From: JACVRW01 sp963803085
GTDB lineage: Bacteria > Actinomycetota > Thermoleophilia > Solirubrobacterales > Thermoleophilaceae
Direction: 5' to 3'
Assembly: GCA_963803085.1 (NCBI GenBank)
Contig: CAWDLE010000010.1
Coordinates: 186,001 to 250,000, forward strand
Length of the DNA: 64,000 bases
Below are positions 50,465 to 59,442 of this stretch, one piece after another. A model generated the notes under the pieces. The model saw only the letters and a program-made list of their open reading frames with translations, was not told where the DNA came from and did not search any database. How positions within the stretch are numbered: position 1 is the stretch's first letter; every line of letters starts with the position of its first letter. The position numbers were made by a program, and so were the translations under genes.

Positions 50465-51315
50465 TCCTCACCCTCCGCTGCCTCGTCCTCGTCCTCGTCC
50501 TCGTGCTCCACGACGTCATGCGTGAACGGGTCGATCTGCTCCCCGGCATGGCTCGTGCCGGGCGCCAGCGGCTCCGTGATCGGCTTCGGGTGAGGCGGCG
50601 GCCCCTCGGCAGGTGGCACGTCGAGTTCGTCGTCGGGCCACTCGCCGCCTGCGGCGTGTATGGACGGGTGCTCGAACGGCTCGCTGGGCTGGGGTGCCGG
50701 GACGGGGAGCGAGAAGCCCGGATCCGCCAGGCCGCGGCCGGGCAGCACGGTCTCTCCGGCCTTCACCTGGCGGACGAACTCCGACGCGTCGTCGGTGGAC
50801 AGCGGGCCGACATAGCGGCCGTCCACGGACGCCATCGGCGCCATGTCGCAGGCGCCGAGGCACTCGAACTCGCGCAGCTCTACGTCCTCGAGCCCCTGGG
50901 CGCGGGCCTCCTCATCGAGAGCCTCGTACACCTTCTTCGCGTTACGAACGTGGCACGCCACGCTCGTGCAGACGTACACGTAGCGGCTGCCGCTCGGCTC
51001 GGTGCGCAACATGTCGTAGAACGTGGCCACGCTCGAGAGGAACGCGGGCGTGACCTGCATGACGGCCGCCACCTGACGCAGCGCCTCGGGCGAGCACCAG
51101 CCGTGCACCCTCTGGGCCGCGGCGAGCGCCGGGAGCGTCGCCGAGTGGCGGTCGGGGTAGAGCGACATCAATCGGTCGATCTCGGTCCGCAACGCGTCCG
51201 GCACGTCCACCTCTGCGGGATCCGGAATCGTGGCCGGCGGCGCCTCGAGATCGACGGCCTCGTCCCAGCCCGGCGGGAGTGGCGACTCGCGCAGGCCGCC
51301 GGGATCGATGCTCAC
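50461..51315 (-). CDS. nuoE: NADH-quinone oxidoreductase subunit E with long acidic C-terminal tail
   Basis: 284 aa, where the family norm is about 160-220. The thioredoxin-like [2Fe-2S] (N1a) domain spans about 40-190, with VYVCTSVACHVRNAK and FECLGACDMAPMASVDG. About 95 further residues are Pro- and acid-rich and end in EHEDEDEDEAAEGEE. The tail has no known motif. Start and stop overlap nuoD and nuoF by four bases each, which supports the length as read. Confidence 0.93.
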   Translation of the reverse strand: MSIDPGGLRESPLPPGWDEAVDLEAPPATIPDPAEVDVPDALRTEIDRLMSLYPDRHSATLPALAAAQRVHGWCSPEALRQVAAVMQVTPAFLSSVATFYDMLRTEPSGSRYVYVCTSVACHVRNAKKVYEALDEEARAQGLEDVELREFECLGACDMAPMASVDGRYVGPLSTDDASEFVRQVKAGETVLPGRGLADPGFSLPVPAPQPSEPFEHPSIHAAGGEWPDDELDVPPAEGPPPHPKPITEPLAPGTSHAGEQIDPFTHDVVEHEDEDEDEAAEGEE

Positions 51316-52571
51316 CGGTCCACTCCTCCCAGAATCGGGTCCAGCATCGCAATCGAGGTGATGAAGTCGGCGATCAACGAGCCACGCGCCATCTCCGGGA
51401 GCGCCTGGAGGTTCACGAAGCTCGGGTCGCGCACATGCACGCGCGCGGGCTTCGCGGAGCCGTCCGCGAGGACGAAGCAGCCGAGCTCTCCGCGCGGCGA
51501 CTCCACCGCCGCGTATGCCTCTCCCGCCGGGACGCGGAAGCCCTCGGTGACGAGCTTGAAGTGGTGGATCAGCGCCTCCATCGAGGTCGCGAGCTCGTGC
51601 CGGGGCGGCAGCGCGACCTTGCGGTTGGTCGTGATGTACGGCCCCTCGGGCAGCCCGTCAAGGGCCTGCTCGATGATCCTGAGCGACTCCTCCATCTCGT
51701 CGATGCGCACGCGGAAGCGGTCGTAGTTGTCCCCCACGCTGCCAACCGGCACGCTGAAGTCGAAGTTCTCGTAACCCGAGTCGGGCGTCGCCTTGCGCAG
51801 GTCCCAGGGGTGGCCGGCCGCTCGCAGCAGCGGCCCGGTCACGCCGAGCGCGAGCAGGTCCTCGACCGGCACGATGCCCGTGCCCTTTGTGCGCTGGAGC
51901 CAGATCTCGTTGCGGTCCAGCAGGGCGAGGTACTGCGGGATGCGCACGCGCATCGTCTTGATGAAGCGGCGCGTCATCTCCTCGAAGCCGGGCGGGATGT
52001 CCTCGACCACCCCACCAACCTGGAAGTAGCGCGTGTGCAAGCGCTGGCCGCCCGACATCTCGAAGAGGTCGAGCGCGAGGTCGCGGTCACGGCAGCCCCA
52101 CCAGAGCATCGTGATGGCACCGATGTCGAGCGCCGCGGTGGCGATCCAGAACAGGTGCGAGGCGATCCGGTTGAGCTCGAGGTGGATCACGCGCAGCCAC
52201 TGGGCGCGCGCCGGGACCTCCTCGTCGAGCAGTTGCTCCACGGCCCTGCAGAACGCCATCGCGTTGAAGTAGTAGGCCAGGTAGTCCATCCGCTCGACGA
52301 ACGGGATGACCTTCCAGTACTGCTGGTCCTCGCAGCTCTTCTCGATTCCCGTGTGGACGTAGCCGATGATCGGCTTGACGTCGCGCACGATCTCGCCCTC
52401 GAGCGTCGTGAGCAGCCGCAGCACGCCGTGCGTGGCCGGATGGTGCGGACCGATGTTGATGGTGAGCAGCTCGTCGTGCTCGCCGAGCGGCGCCATCGTC
52501 ACGGAGCGCTCGCGCTCGCGGTACGGAACGTCCAGCGCCTCCGTCATGCTGCCGGGCTCCCGGTCAGTCAT
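51312..52571 (-). CDS. nuoD: NADH-quinone oxidoreductase subunit D
   Basis: 419-aa hydrogenase-like subunit that forms the quinone site with NuoB. Motifs are LTINIGPHHPATHGVLRLL, VHTGIEKSCEDQQYW, VIHLELNRIASHLFW and the C-terminal ADFITSIAMLDPILGGVDR. It overlaps nuoC by eight bases. A start eight codons further in (MTEALDV) is possible. Confidence 0.95.
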   Translation of the reverse strand: MTDREPGSMTEALDVPYRERERSVTMAPLGEHDELLTINIGPHHPATHGVLRLLTTLEGEIVRDVKPIIGYVHTGIEKSCEDQQYWKVIPFVERMDYLAYYFNAMAFCRAVEQLLDEEVPARAQWLRVIHLELNRIASHLFWIATAALDIGAITMLWWGCRDRDLALDLFEMSGGQRLHTRYFQVGGVVEDIPPGFEEMTRRFIKTMRVRIPQYLALLDRNEIWLQRTKGTGIVPVEDLLALGVTGPLLRAAGHPWDLRKATPDSGYENFDFSVPVGSVGDNYDRFRVRIDEMEESLRIIEQALDGLPEGPYITTNRKVALPPRHELATSMEALIHHFKLVTEGFRVPAGEAYAAVESPRGELGCFVLADGSAKPARVHVRDPSFVNLQALPEMARGSLIADFITSIAMLDPILGGVDR

Positions 52572-53082
52572 ACCAGCGCGGCAGCTTCGGCTCGTTGAAG
52601 GTGTAGATCACCGGTTCGCCGCCCATGGGGAAGTCGCGCCGTTGCGGGTAGCCCTCGTAGTCCTCCGGCATCAGGATGCGCCGCAGGTCCGGGTGGCCGT
52701 CGAAGACCACTCCGAACATGTCGAACACCTCGCGCTCGTGGAAGTTGGCCGTCGGGTGGAGCTCCACGACACTCGGCACGCGCGGGTCGTCGGTGCTCAC
52801 TCGGGTCCTCACGTTCAGCCTGTCCGCACGCTCCATCGACAGCAGCTCGTAGTGCACGCCAAGCCTCGGCTCCTCCGGCAGGTAGTCCACGCCGTGCACG
52901 CTCATCAGCCGCTCCCACGGCTCCGGCTCGTCGTCGCGCAGATAGGCGATCGCGTCGCGCACGCTCGAAGGCGCCACATCGAGCGTGGCGCGCCGGCGGT
53001 AATACACCGTGCCGGTCACCGCCTCGTCGCCGAGCCTCTCGCGCACGCGCTGGGCGATCAGCTCCAGACCCGTCGCGTCCAA
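52564..53082 (-). CDS. nuoC: NADH-quinone oxidoreductase subunit C
   Basis: 172-aa peripheral-arm subunit. The 30-kDa-subunit signature is FHEREVFDMFGVVFDGHPDLRR (key residues HEREVFDMFG), followed by EGYPQRRDFPMGGEP. NuoC is separate from NuoD here, unlike the fused NuoCD of E. coli. It lies three bases after nuoB. Confidence 0.95.
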   Translation of the reverse strand: MDATGLELIAQRVRERLGDEAVTGTVYYRRRATLDVAPSSVRDAIAYLRDDEPEPWERLMSVHGVDYLPEEPRLGVHYELLSMERADRLNVRTRVSTDDPRVPSVVELHPTANFHEREVFDMFGVVFDGHPDLRRILMPEDYEGYPQRRDFPMGGEPVIYTFNEPKLPRWYD

Positions 53083-53085
53083 GGG

Positions 53086-53694
53086 TTAGCTCCCCACCTC
53101 CTCGGTCCCCTCCGCCCGGTACCGCTCGCGCCAGCCCATGCCTGGGTCGCCCGAGATCTCATCCTGCAGCTTCATGATCCCGTAGATGAGCGCTTCGGGC
53201 CGCGGGGGGCAGCCGGGCACGTACACGTCCACGGGCAGGAACTTGTCGGCGCCCTGGACGACCGCGTAGTTGTTGAACATCCCCGCGGTCGAGGAACAGG
53301 CGCCCATCGCGATGACCCACTTCGGCTCGAGCATCTGCTCGTAGAGCCGCCGGATGATCGGCGCCATCTTGATGGAGACTCGGCCGGAGAGGATCAAGAG
53401 GTCGGCCTGGCGCGGCGAGAAGCGGGTCACCTCCGCGCCGAAGCGCGCGAGGTCGTTACGCGGCGAACCGATCGTGGTGATCATCTCGATCGCGCAGCAG
53501 GCGAGGCCGAAGCCGAGCGGGAACAGTGCGTTTTTGCGCGCCCAGTTCTGAGCCTCCTCGAACTTCGTGAACAGCAGGCGCTGCTCGACCTCGCGCTCGA
53601 GGTCCTCCGCCTCGATCTCGCCCCGGAGGAGCGCCTGAGCCTTCATCTGCCGCACCCGGAGGTCGCCCTCGACCTTGGTGCGAGTTACTTCCAC
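53086..53694 (-). CDS. nuoB: NADH-quinone oxidoreductase subunit B
   Basis: 202 aa carrying the terminal [4Fe-4S] cluster N2. The ligands are in FGLACCAIEM (tandem Cys), MGACSSTAGMF and VPGCPPRPEAL. The N-terminal ~50 residues are helical and charged, longer than in E. coli. GTG 53694 overlaps nuoA by ten bases; an ATG 19 codons in (MKAQALL) is an alternative. Confidence 0.94.
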   Translation of the reverse strand: MEVTRTKVEGDLRVRQMKAQALLRGEIEAEDLEREVEQRLLFTKFEEAQNWARKNALFPLGFGLACCAIEMITTIGSPRNDLARFGAEVTRFSPRQADLLILSGRVSIKMAPIIRRLYEQMLEPKWVIAMGACSSTAGMFNNYAVVQGADKFLPVDVYVPGCPPRPEALIYGIMKLQDEISGDPGMGWRERYRAEGTEEVGS

Positions 53695-54041
53695 TCCAGA
53701 GCTCCCCTCCGCCACACGAACACGAGCGCCACCAACAGCAGCACCACGAACACCACCATCTCCACAAGGGCGAATACGCCGAACATCTCGAGCTTCAACG
53801 CCACCGGGTAGAGGAACACCACTTCGATGTCGAACAGGATGAACAGCATCGCGATCAGGTAGAAGCTGATTCCGAACCGGAAGGACTTCTTCACGTCGGA
53901 GGGCAGGCCGCTCTCGTAGGGCTCGCGCTTCATGCCCATTGGGCGTTTCGGCCCGAGGACGCTGTTGGCAAACGTGAAGGCGGTGCCGATCCCGATGCCA
54001 AGAAGCAGGAAGACAAGCGCTGGTAGGTAGCTCTTCAGCAC
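53685..54041 (-). CDS. nuoA: NADH-quinone oxidoreductase subunit A
   Basis: 118-aa three-helix membrane subunit. Motifs are GPKRPMGMKREPYESGLP, with the conserved E-x-Y-E-x-G loop, and ISFYLIAMLFILFDIEVVFL. GTG 54041 is preferred; TTG 54065 would add eight residues and overlaps the likely promoter (TATACC near 54060-54055). It is the first gene of the complete nuoA-N operon. Confidence 0.93.
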   Translation of the reverse strand: MLKSYLPALVFLLLGIGIGTAFTFANSVLGPKRPMGMKREPYESGLPSDVKKSFRFGISFYLIAMLFILFDIEVVFLYPVALKLEMFGVFALVEMVVFVVLLLVALVFVWRRGALEWK

Positions 54042-54119
54042 GGCCAACCGGGAGGTATAACGCAAGCTTGTGCGAGGCAGCTACATAGTGCGGAAGGACA
54101 CTCTCTGAGCGACGTTCAC

Positions 54120-54542
54120 ATGGTGGTCGGGATCGCCGTCCTGGCAACGAACCTGGTGGCCGCGGGGTGGGGCGTGATCGGTTGGCTGCGCAAGGACGCG
54201 CGTGCCTCGATCGTGTTCTGGCCGCTGCTCCGGCTCGCCCAGGCGACGGTGGTGATCCAGGCCGTGATCGGCTTCCTGCTGGTGGCGCGCGGCGCCTCGT
54301 CTCCGGACGGGCTGCACATCGTCTACGGCGTCGCGCCGCTCGTGGTCGCGCTCGTGAGCGAGGGGATGCGAGTGGGCATCGCTCAGCGCGAGCTCGAGGG
54401 CGTTGACGACCTGGAGGCGCTCGACCGCTCCGAGCAGGTCACGCTGGCGAAGCGGATCGCGCTCGGGGAGATGGGCGTGATGACCGTGGGCGCGCTGCTG
54501 ATCCTGACGCTAGCCCTGCGCGCGTATCAGACCGGCGGGTAA
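54120..54542 (+). CDS. Small membrane protein of unknown function
   Basis: 140 aa with four hydrophobic segments (about 3-22, 36-55, 65-82 and 115-135) and a charged loop (ELEGVDDLEALDRSEQV). No family recognised. It is divergent from nuoA with an ~80-bp gap that contains TACATA as a possible -10. A link with complex I is only positional. Confidence 0.7.
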   Translation: MVVGIAVLATNLVAAGWGVIGWLRKDARASIVFWPLLRLAQATVVIQAVIGFLLVARGASSPDGLHIVYGVAPLVVALVSEGMRVGIAQRELEGVDDLEALDRSEQVTLAKRIALGEMGVMTVGALLILTLALRAYQTGG

Positions 54543-54580
54543 TCGTCGCTGCGCCGCGGGCAACGCCCGCGGCTTGCGCA

Positions 54581-55327
54581 CTACGCGAGCCCGGCGTACG
54601 AAAGGCCGAACATCACGCCGAAGAGCCCGAGGCCTGGGATCAGCACCGACCTATAGACCGGCTCCACCAGCGGCCGCGTGAGGACCCAGGCGAACGCGGC
54701 GGTGCACGCGGCCATCGACGCGACGGACATCGGCGCGAACACCGCCAGCGCGAGCGCGGCCTCGAACTGGGTCGGCAGCGCGGCGATCAGCAGCACGACC
54801 ACGGCCCCGGTGCCGGCCAGGCCGTGAAGCAGCCCGATCATTGCTGCCTGGCCGCGGGTGCGCACCCTCACATGCCGGTGCGCTGTGCCGTGGCCGCGAC
54901 GGAGGTGTCGGCGTCGTGGGTGGCCGCTGTCGTGAGCGTGCGCGCCGGCGCGGTAGTCGCCGCGTGCCCACTTCAGGATCACGCGAGCGGCGAGCACCAG
55001 GATCACGAGACCGATCGTTTTCTCGGCGCCGCTCTCGAGCCAAACCGGCAGCTGCGCCTTGAACGCGATCAGCGGGATGCCGAGGGCGAGCAGCGATGTG
55101 GCGTGCCCGGCACCCCACCAGGCGCCGAGGCCCGCCGCCTTGCGGGTGTCGCCGTCCTCCGCCGCGACCAATGAGGTCACGGCAACCAGATGATCCGGGT
55201 CCGATGCGTGACGAAGCCCGAGCAGGAAAGCGACGAGGAGTGCAACCGGGAGGGTCGCGCCGGTGAACAGGCCCTCGAGCAGGGCGTCCAGTTCCTCAGC
55301 CGGGCGAAACAGGATGTCGAAATTCAT
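54581..55327 (-). CDS. NicO/NiCoT-like nickel/cobalt transporter
   Basis: 248-aa polytopic membrane protein. The nickel/cobalt signature HX4DH is present as LRHASDPDHLVAV. A histidine-rich cytoplasmic loop (AHAHDSGHPRRRHLRRGHG) and about six helices follow. It is the last gene of a four-gene operon with another NicO-type transporter, a TPR protein and DUF4331. Direction of transport (uptake or efflux) is not determined. Confidence 0.87.
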   Translation of the reverse strand: MNFDILFRPAEELDALLEGLFTGATLPVALLVAFLLGLRHASDPDHLVAVTSLVAAEDGDTRKAAGLGAWWGAGHATSLLALGIPLIAFKAQLPVWLESGAEKTIGLVILVLAARVILKWARGDYRAGAHAHDSGHPRRRHLRRGHGTAHRHVRVRTRGQAAMIGLLHGLAGTGAVVVLLIAALPTQFEAALALAVFAPMSVASMAACTAAFAWVLTRPLVEPVYRSVLIPGLGLFGVMFGLSYAGLA

Positions 55328-55342
55328 TGCGCCTTCCTCTCG

Positions 55343-56737
55343 TCAGACAACACCGGGGACCGCGCGGGCGGCCAGGACGAATCCGACGGCCATCACCAGC
55401 AGCGCGGACGCCGCGGGCATCAGGGCCGCGGCGCGGCTCGCGGCGATGCGCGGCGGCACGAAGCGCCGCGCGTGAACAACCGCGAGACCGAGGACAGTGA
55501 GGGTGCCGGCCAGGCCGAGGCTGAACGCGACGATCAGCAGCATCCCGAGAGCCACCTCGTGCTGCGCGATCGCCGCGAGCAGGACGACCAGCGCCGAGGG
55601 GCAGGGGATCAGTCCGGCGGCGGCGCCCATGGAGAGAACGCCGCGGTGCGTGTGGCCGTGGTCGTGCGGGTGGTCGTGGTCGTGCGAATGGCCGTGTGTA
55701 TGCGAGTGCTGGTGCGTCGGGCGCAGCCGGCTCCGCAACACGCCGGCACCGATCGCCACCACCATCAGCCCGGAGACGAGCGTCAGCCACGGGTAGAGGT
55801 CCTCGGGCAGCACGTACTGCGACAGGCCGAGCGTCACGAAGCCGAGCGCAAACACGCCGATCGTGTGCGTGACCGTGACGGTCGCGCCGAGCAGGACGGC
55901 GTCGCCCTTCGTTCCGCGGGTGCCGATCAGGTACGCGGCCACCATCGCCTTGCCGTGGCCGGGCGAGAGGGCGTGGAGCGCTCCCCAGCCAAACGCCGCC
56001 GCGAGCAGGACGAGCAGCACTCCCTGTCCGGACGCGGCGTCCGCGAACAGACCGGCGAAGCCGCCTTCCGCGCGGCTCTCGGCGCGCCCGCCGCGGGTGG
56101 CCCCGGGCGCGGTCAGTGAGCCGTCACCGGGACGGACCGAGAAGCTCGCGCTGCGGCGGTCGGCCGGGCTGGCGAGGAGGTCGCGCGGGTAGCGGCGCAG
56201 GCCGTCGGTGGGATCGCCGCTCGGCGTGGCGGTCCGGACGGCGGTTCCGCTGCCGGGTGCGGAGACGATTGCCTTCCAGCCGACTCTGCCGCTGAATGTG
56301 TTGTCCTCGAGCTCGACTCGGCGCGCCCGTTTAACTGCAGCATTGAGGGTGAGCTCGAGGCGTGTGGTGGTTAGTCCGCCGGCGCCGGTCGGGAAGGTGA
56401 GCCGTGGGGCGCTCGCCTGGCCCAGCGCCGTTTGTTGGCCGTTCACGGTGAGGATCAGGCCACGCCGGACCTCTTGGAGCTTCCGGCGCAGCACCTCAGC
56501 GCGGCCGAGGCCACGCTCCTGGACGGTCGGGATCTCGGCCTGGTCAAGGATGTAGCGGACGTCGACGCGGTCCTTCGAGATCGAGACCGTGGAGAGGTGG
56601 TTGACGCTGAAGTTCCCGAGCGGGTGGGCCTCAGCGGGCGCCGCGCTCAGCGCCGCGAAAACAGCAGCAATGAGGGCCAGCACCACCACTCGGTTGCACT
56701 TACCGTTGAAATACAACGGAAACCTGGAGAGAGTCAT
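55343..56737 (-). CDS. RcnA/NicO-superfamily metal transporter with N-terminal exported domain
   Basis: 464 aa. A signal sequence ends near PAEAHPLGNF and is followed by an extracytoplasmic beta-rich domain (about 40-230). A NicO membrane domain with about six helices follows, containing LHALSPGHGKAMVAAYLIG and the His-rich loop HQHSHTHGHSHDHDHPHDHG. The His-rich loop and GHGK motif are typical of RcnA-like nickel/cobalt exporters. The ATG overlaps the TPR gene stop (ATGA). The first ~16 codons are made of the dispersed hairpin repeat; a downstream GTG (VVVLALIA) could be the original start. Confidence 0.85.
   Translation of the reverse strand: MTLSRFPLYFNGKCNRVVVLALIAAVFAALSAAPAEAHPLGNFSVNHLSTVSISKDRVDVRYILDQAEIPTVQERGLGRAEVLRRKLQEVRRGLILTVNGQQTALGQASAPRLTFPTGAGGLTTTRLELTLNAAVKRARRVELEDNTFSGRVGWKAIVSAPGSGTAVRTATPSGDPTDGLRRYPRDLLASPADRRSASFSVRPGDGSLTAPGATRGGRAESRAEGGFAGLFADAASGQGVLLVLLAAAFGWGALHALSPGHGKAMVAAYLIGTRGTKGDAVLLGATVTVTHTIGVFALGFVTLGLSQYVLPEDLYPWLTLVSGLMVVAIGAGVLRSRLRPTHQHSHTHGHSHDHDHPHDHGHTHRGVLSMGAAAGLIPCPSALVVLLAAIAQHEVALGMLLIVAFSLGLAGTLTVLGLAVVHARRFVPPRIAASRAAALMPAASALLVMAVGFVLAARAVPGVV
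56692..56737. repeat. Dispersed hairpin repeat, copy 2 (inside the 5' end of the NicO gene)
   Basis: Near-identical to the element at 26330-26373: GGTTGCACTT, hairpin core CCGTTG-AAATA-CAACGG, ACCTGG and GAGTCAT. One arm base differs (TACCGTTG in place of TTCCGTTG). As in copy 1, it starts right at the stop codon of a minus-strand gene, here the TPR gene. In this copy it also supplies the ATG and first codons of the next gene. Confidence 0.75.
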
Positions 56738-58017
56738 CGCACGGCCCCGGGGATCAGCGCTGCGGCCGCGGGCGACAGGGCCGCTCGACCCCTTATTGCT
56801 ATCTCGAAATGCCGCGCGGCTTCGGGCCCTCGCCCGACATCCCGCGCCGCCACGCCCGCATGCAGTCGAAAGACCGGGTCGCGCGACCCCGTCCTCAAAG
56901 CGCGACGAGCCCAGACATACCCCGCGCGCGCGTGGCCCGCGCGCGTGAGGGCCCATCCGAGTGCGTCCGCAGAACGGATGCTCGGGGCGGCGTGCCACAC
57001 GCGCTCGCCCAGTCGAACCGACCGGTTCGGTGAACCGTGGTTCGCCTCGAAGAGCACGGCCTCGGCGTCGGGCCGCGTGCCGTTCTTGCCGAGCAACGCG
57101 TGCTGCACGCGCGCGGCGGCCAGGTCTGCGCGCGCGGCCCGGAGGTGACCCGCCGCGCGCTCCACCTCGGCCAGCAGCGTGAGCGAGCTCGTGAGTGGCA
57201 GCCGGTCCGTGGCCCGACGCAGGCGAGCGGCGGCCGACTTCAGGTCGCCGCTCGCCACGTCGAGCCGTGCGAGTCCGGTGAGGGCCTGGGGATAAGAGGG
57301 CACTTCGCGGAGCGCGAAGCGATAGTCGTCGCGAGCCGCTCGGGTGCGCCCGCGTGCGAGTTCGAGGTCGCCGAGCAGCGTCTGCACATACGCCGTGCCC
57401 TCGGGGCTGCCGCCGGCGGACACCGCGAGGCGCATCGCCGCGACTGCGCCGTCCACGTCGCCGTGAAGCTCGCGGAAGTATGAGACGCGCGCGTATGAGG
57501 CGAGCGCGGGCTTCAGATCGACGAGGCGCTGGATCGTCTGTCCCGCCTCGTCGTAGCGGCCCAGCTCGATCTGAGCATCGGCAATGACCGTGAGCGGCCG
57601 GGCCAGCTCCGGTGCTGCCTTCAATGCTGCCTTTCCAAGCCTGAGCTGCGTGCCGAAATCGTGGCGCAGCCCGGCGAGCGTGCCGGCGCCAACCAGACCT
57701 GCCACGTCGCGCGGGTCACGCCGGAGCGCGACGTCGAAGGCCCGCTCCGCACGCGAGTAGAAGCCTGGGTCCCCGCTCTCGCGCGCGCGGCTCAGGTAGG
57801 CGTCGCCGAGCCCCGCGTACACCGTGGCGCTCGCTGGCGTGGCTCGCACCGCCGCCTGCGCGTCACGCAGTGGGTCGCCCGATGGGCGCCCGAGGTCGCT
57901 GCCGGCCGACAGTGCCGGCGGCGAGGCGGCGCCCCCGTTGAGCGCCGCCATCGCCACCAGCACCGCGCCGAAGACGGCGAGCGGAGCCAGGAGCCTGCTC
58001 AGTGCCGTCTTCGACAT
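56734..58017 (-). CDS. TPR-repeat protein, membrane-anchored or secreted
   Basis: 427 aa. The N-terminal hydrophobic segment (about 8-28, LLAPLAVFGAVLVAMAALNG) is a signal or anchor. At least six TPR-like helical pairs follow (for example AYLSRARESGDPGFYSRAER, AQIELGRYDEAGQTIQRLVD and LGDLELARGRTRAARDDYRF). TPR domains bind protein partners. It lies six bases after DUF4331 and overlaps the RcnA-like gene, so it probably works with them on the outside of the membrane. Confidence 0.85.
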   Translation of the reverse strand: MSKTALSRLLAPLAVFGAVLVAMAALNGGAASPPALSAGSDLGRPSGDPLRDAQAAVRATPASATVYAGLGDAYLSRARESGDPGFYSRAERAFDVALRRDPRDVAGLVGAGTLAGLRHDFGTQLRLGKAALKAAPELARPLTVIADAQIELGRYDEAGQTIQRLVDLKPALASYARVSYFRELHGDVDGAVAAMRLAVSAGGSPEGTAYVQTLLGDLELARGRTRAARDDYRFALREVPSYPQALTGLARLDVASGDLKSAAARLRRATDRLPLTSSLTLLAEVERAAGHLRAARADLAAARVQHALLGKNGTRPDAEAVLFEANHGSPNRSVRLGERVWHAAPSIRSADALGWALTRAGHARAGYVWARRALRTGSRDPVFRLHAGVAARDVGRGPEAARHFEIAIRGRAALSPAAAALIPGAVR

Positions 58018-58023
58018 GTGCGT

Positions 58024-59442
58024 CTAGCCGCCGGCCGGAGTCGGGGCGTGACCGGGCTCGGTCCGCGTGGATGGTGCGGAGTCGAAGCCACTGGTCGGGC
58101 CGGCCAGGTACGGGAACGAGGAGAGGAACGGCTTGTCGTTCCTGTCCACGCCGTCGCCCAGCGGCACCTTGTTGCCCTTCAGGAACCCGGCGACGACCTG
58201 GAGCTCGATGTCCACGACATCGTCGCCAAGCCGGCGGCCGTTCGGGAAGCCGGCGGTGTCGCCACCGATGACTCCGAAGCGGTCCTCCATGTCAGCCGGC
58301 GGCACGCCCAGGTTGAGCTTGATCGTGTCGACGGCCGGCGGGCCCTGAACCCCGCTGTGCTGGTTCAGCATCGGGATGCCCTGGAGCAGCGCCTGCACGA
58401 TGTCGGTGCGGTCGTTCTCGGGGGCGCCGATGTCGAACAGCGCGTTCAGCACCGCCGCGAGCTCGGGCTTCACGACGTACTTGCCGTAGAGCGCGGCGTC
58501 ACGGTCGGGCGTGGTGCGGTTGAACTGGTCCTTCTTGCCCAGCGGGATGACGACCTCGTTCACGAGCGGGTTGCCCAGGCGCGAGACCTGGACCCATCCG
58601 CCGTGACCGTGCCGCGACCGGCTGTCGGTCACCTGGAGCTTCCTGCGCTCGGTGGTGGACCAGACGCCGACGACGGCGTTCGAGGCGTCGGCCCCGGCGA
58701 CCGACCGCTGGTTGCGCGTGACCAGGCGCTCCGGGATCTGCAGGACGGTCGAGTGGATGTTGTAGCCGCTCAGGTCGTCCTTGCCCTCACCCTGGTTGCC
58801 GGTGAGCTTGCGGACGTTGAGCCCGTCGAACGTCGCGCCCAGGTCGACGAAGAACGGATCGTCGCGCTGGCCCACGAACACCTTCGTCCCGTCCTTGAGC
58901 GAGCGGATGGCGCCGCTCACGAACGAGTCGTAGTTCGGGAACGTCTTCGGCCCGATGTTGGGAGGAGCGACCGGAAGTCCGCGCGCGATCGTCTTCACGT
59001 GCTCCTTCCGGCTCTTCCCGCTGTACGTGACCCGGTCGATCGAGTAGCGCTGGATCACGTTCAGCTTCGGGTCGCTGTATCCGCTTGCGCCGGGGAGCGC
59101 GTACAGGAACGACTCCTTGTTGCGCACCGTCGTCTTAAAGCGGAACCGGTAACTGACGTCAGGACGCCCGTCTCCGGTGTTGTCGATGTGGACGTAGTAG
59201 CGAGCGCGGTCGTCGAACGAGTGGAAGTTCGGCCCGTTGGCCGGCACCTCGCCGGGAATCCAATTGGCCGCGACCGTGAGCGCGCCTGGAGCGTCCTTGG
59301 CGGTCCACGCGTAAGTGTCGGTGTTGTCTGCCGACGGGTCGAGCGAGATGCCCGGTGCTTCGCGATGGCTCGACGAGAAGCCGAACGGAACCGCGATTGC
59401 CGACGCAGCCAGCACCGCCAGGGCGAGCAGCAGCTTGCGCAT
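58024..59442 (-). CDS. DUF4331-family secreted protein
   Basis: 472 aa with a Sec signal peptide (1-23). The DUF4331 hallmark SSHREAPGISLDPSADNTDTY is followed by YYVHIDNTGDGRPDVSYRF and the C-terminal GRRLGDDVVDIELQVVAGF. Function is unknown. It is the first gene of the operon with the TPR protein and two nickel/cobalt-type transporters. A good Shine-Dalgarno (AGGAGG) precedes the ATG. Confidence 0.9.
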   Translation of the reverse strand: MRKLLLALAVLAASAIAVPFGFSSSHREAPGISLDPSADNTDTYAWTAKDAPGALTVAANWIPGEVPANGPNFHSFDDRARYYVHIDNTGDGRPDVSYRFRFKTTVRNKESFLYALPGASGYSDPKLNVIQRYSIDRVTYSGKSRKEHVKTIARGLPVAPPNIGPKTFPNYDSFVSGAIRSLKDGTKVFVGQRDDPFFVDLGATFDGLNVRKLTGNQGEGKDDLSGYNIHSTVLQIPERLVTRNQRSVAGADASNAVVGVWSTTERRKLQVTDSRSRHGHGGWVQVSRLGNPLVNEVVIPLGKKDQFNRTTPDRDAALYGKYVVKPELAAVLNALFDIGAPENDRTDIVQALLQGIPMLNQHSGVQGPPAVDTIKLNLGVPPADMEDRFGVIGGDTAGFPNGRRLGDDVVDIELQVVAGFLKGNKVPLGDGVDRNDKPFLSSFPYLAGPTSGFDSAPSTRTEPGHAPTPAGG

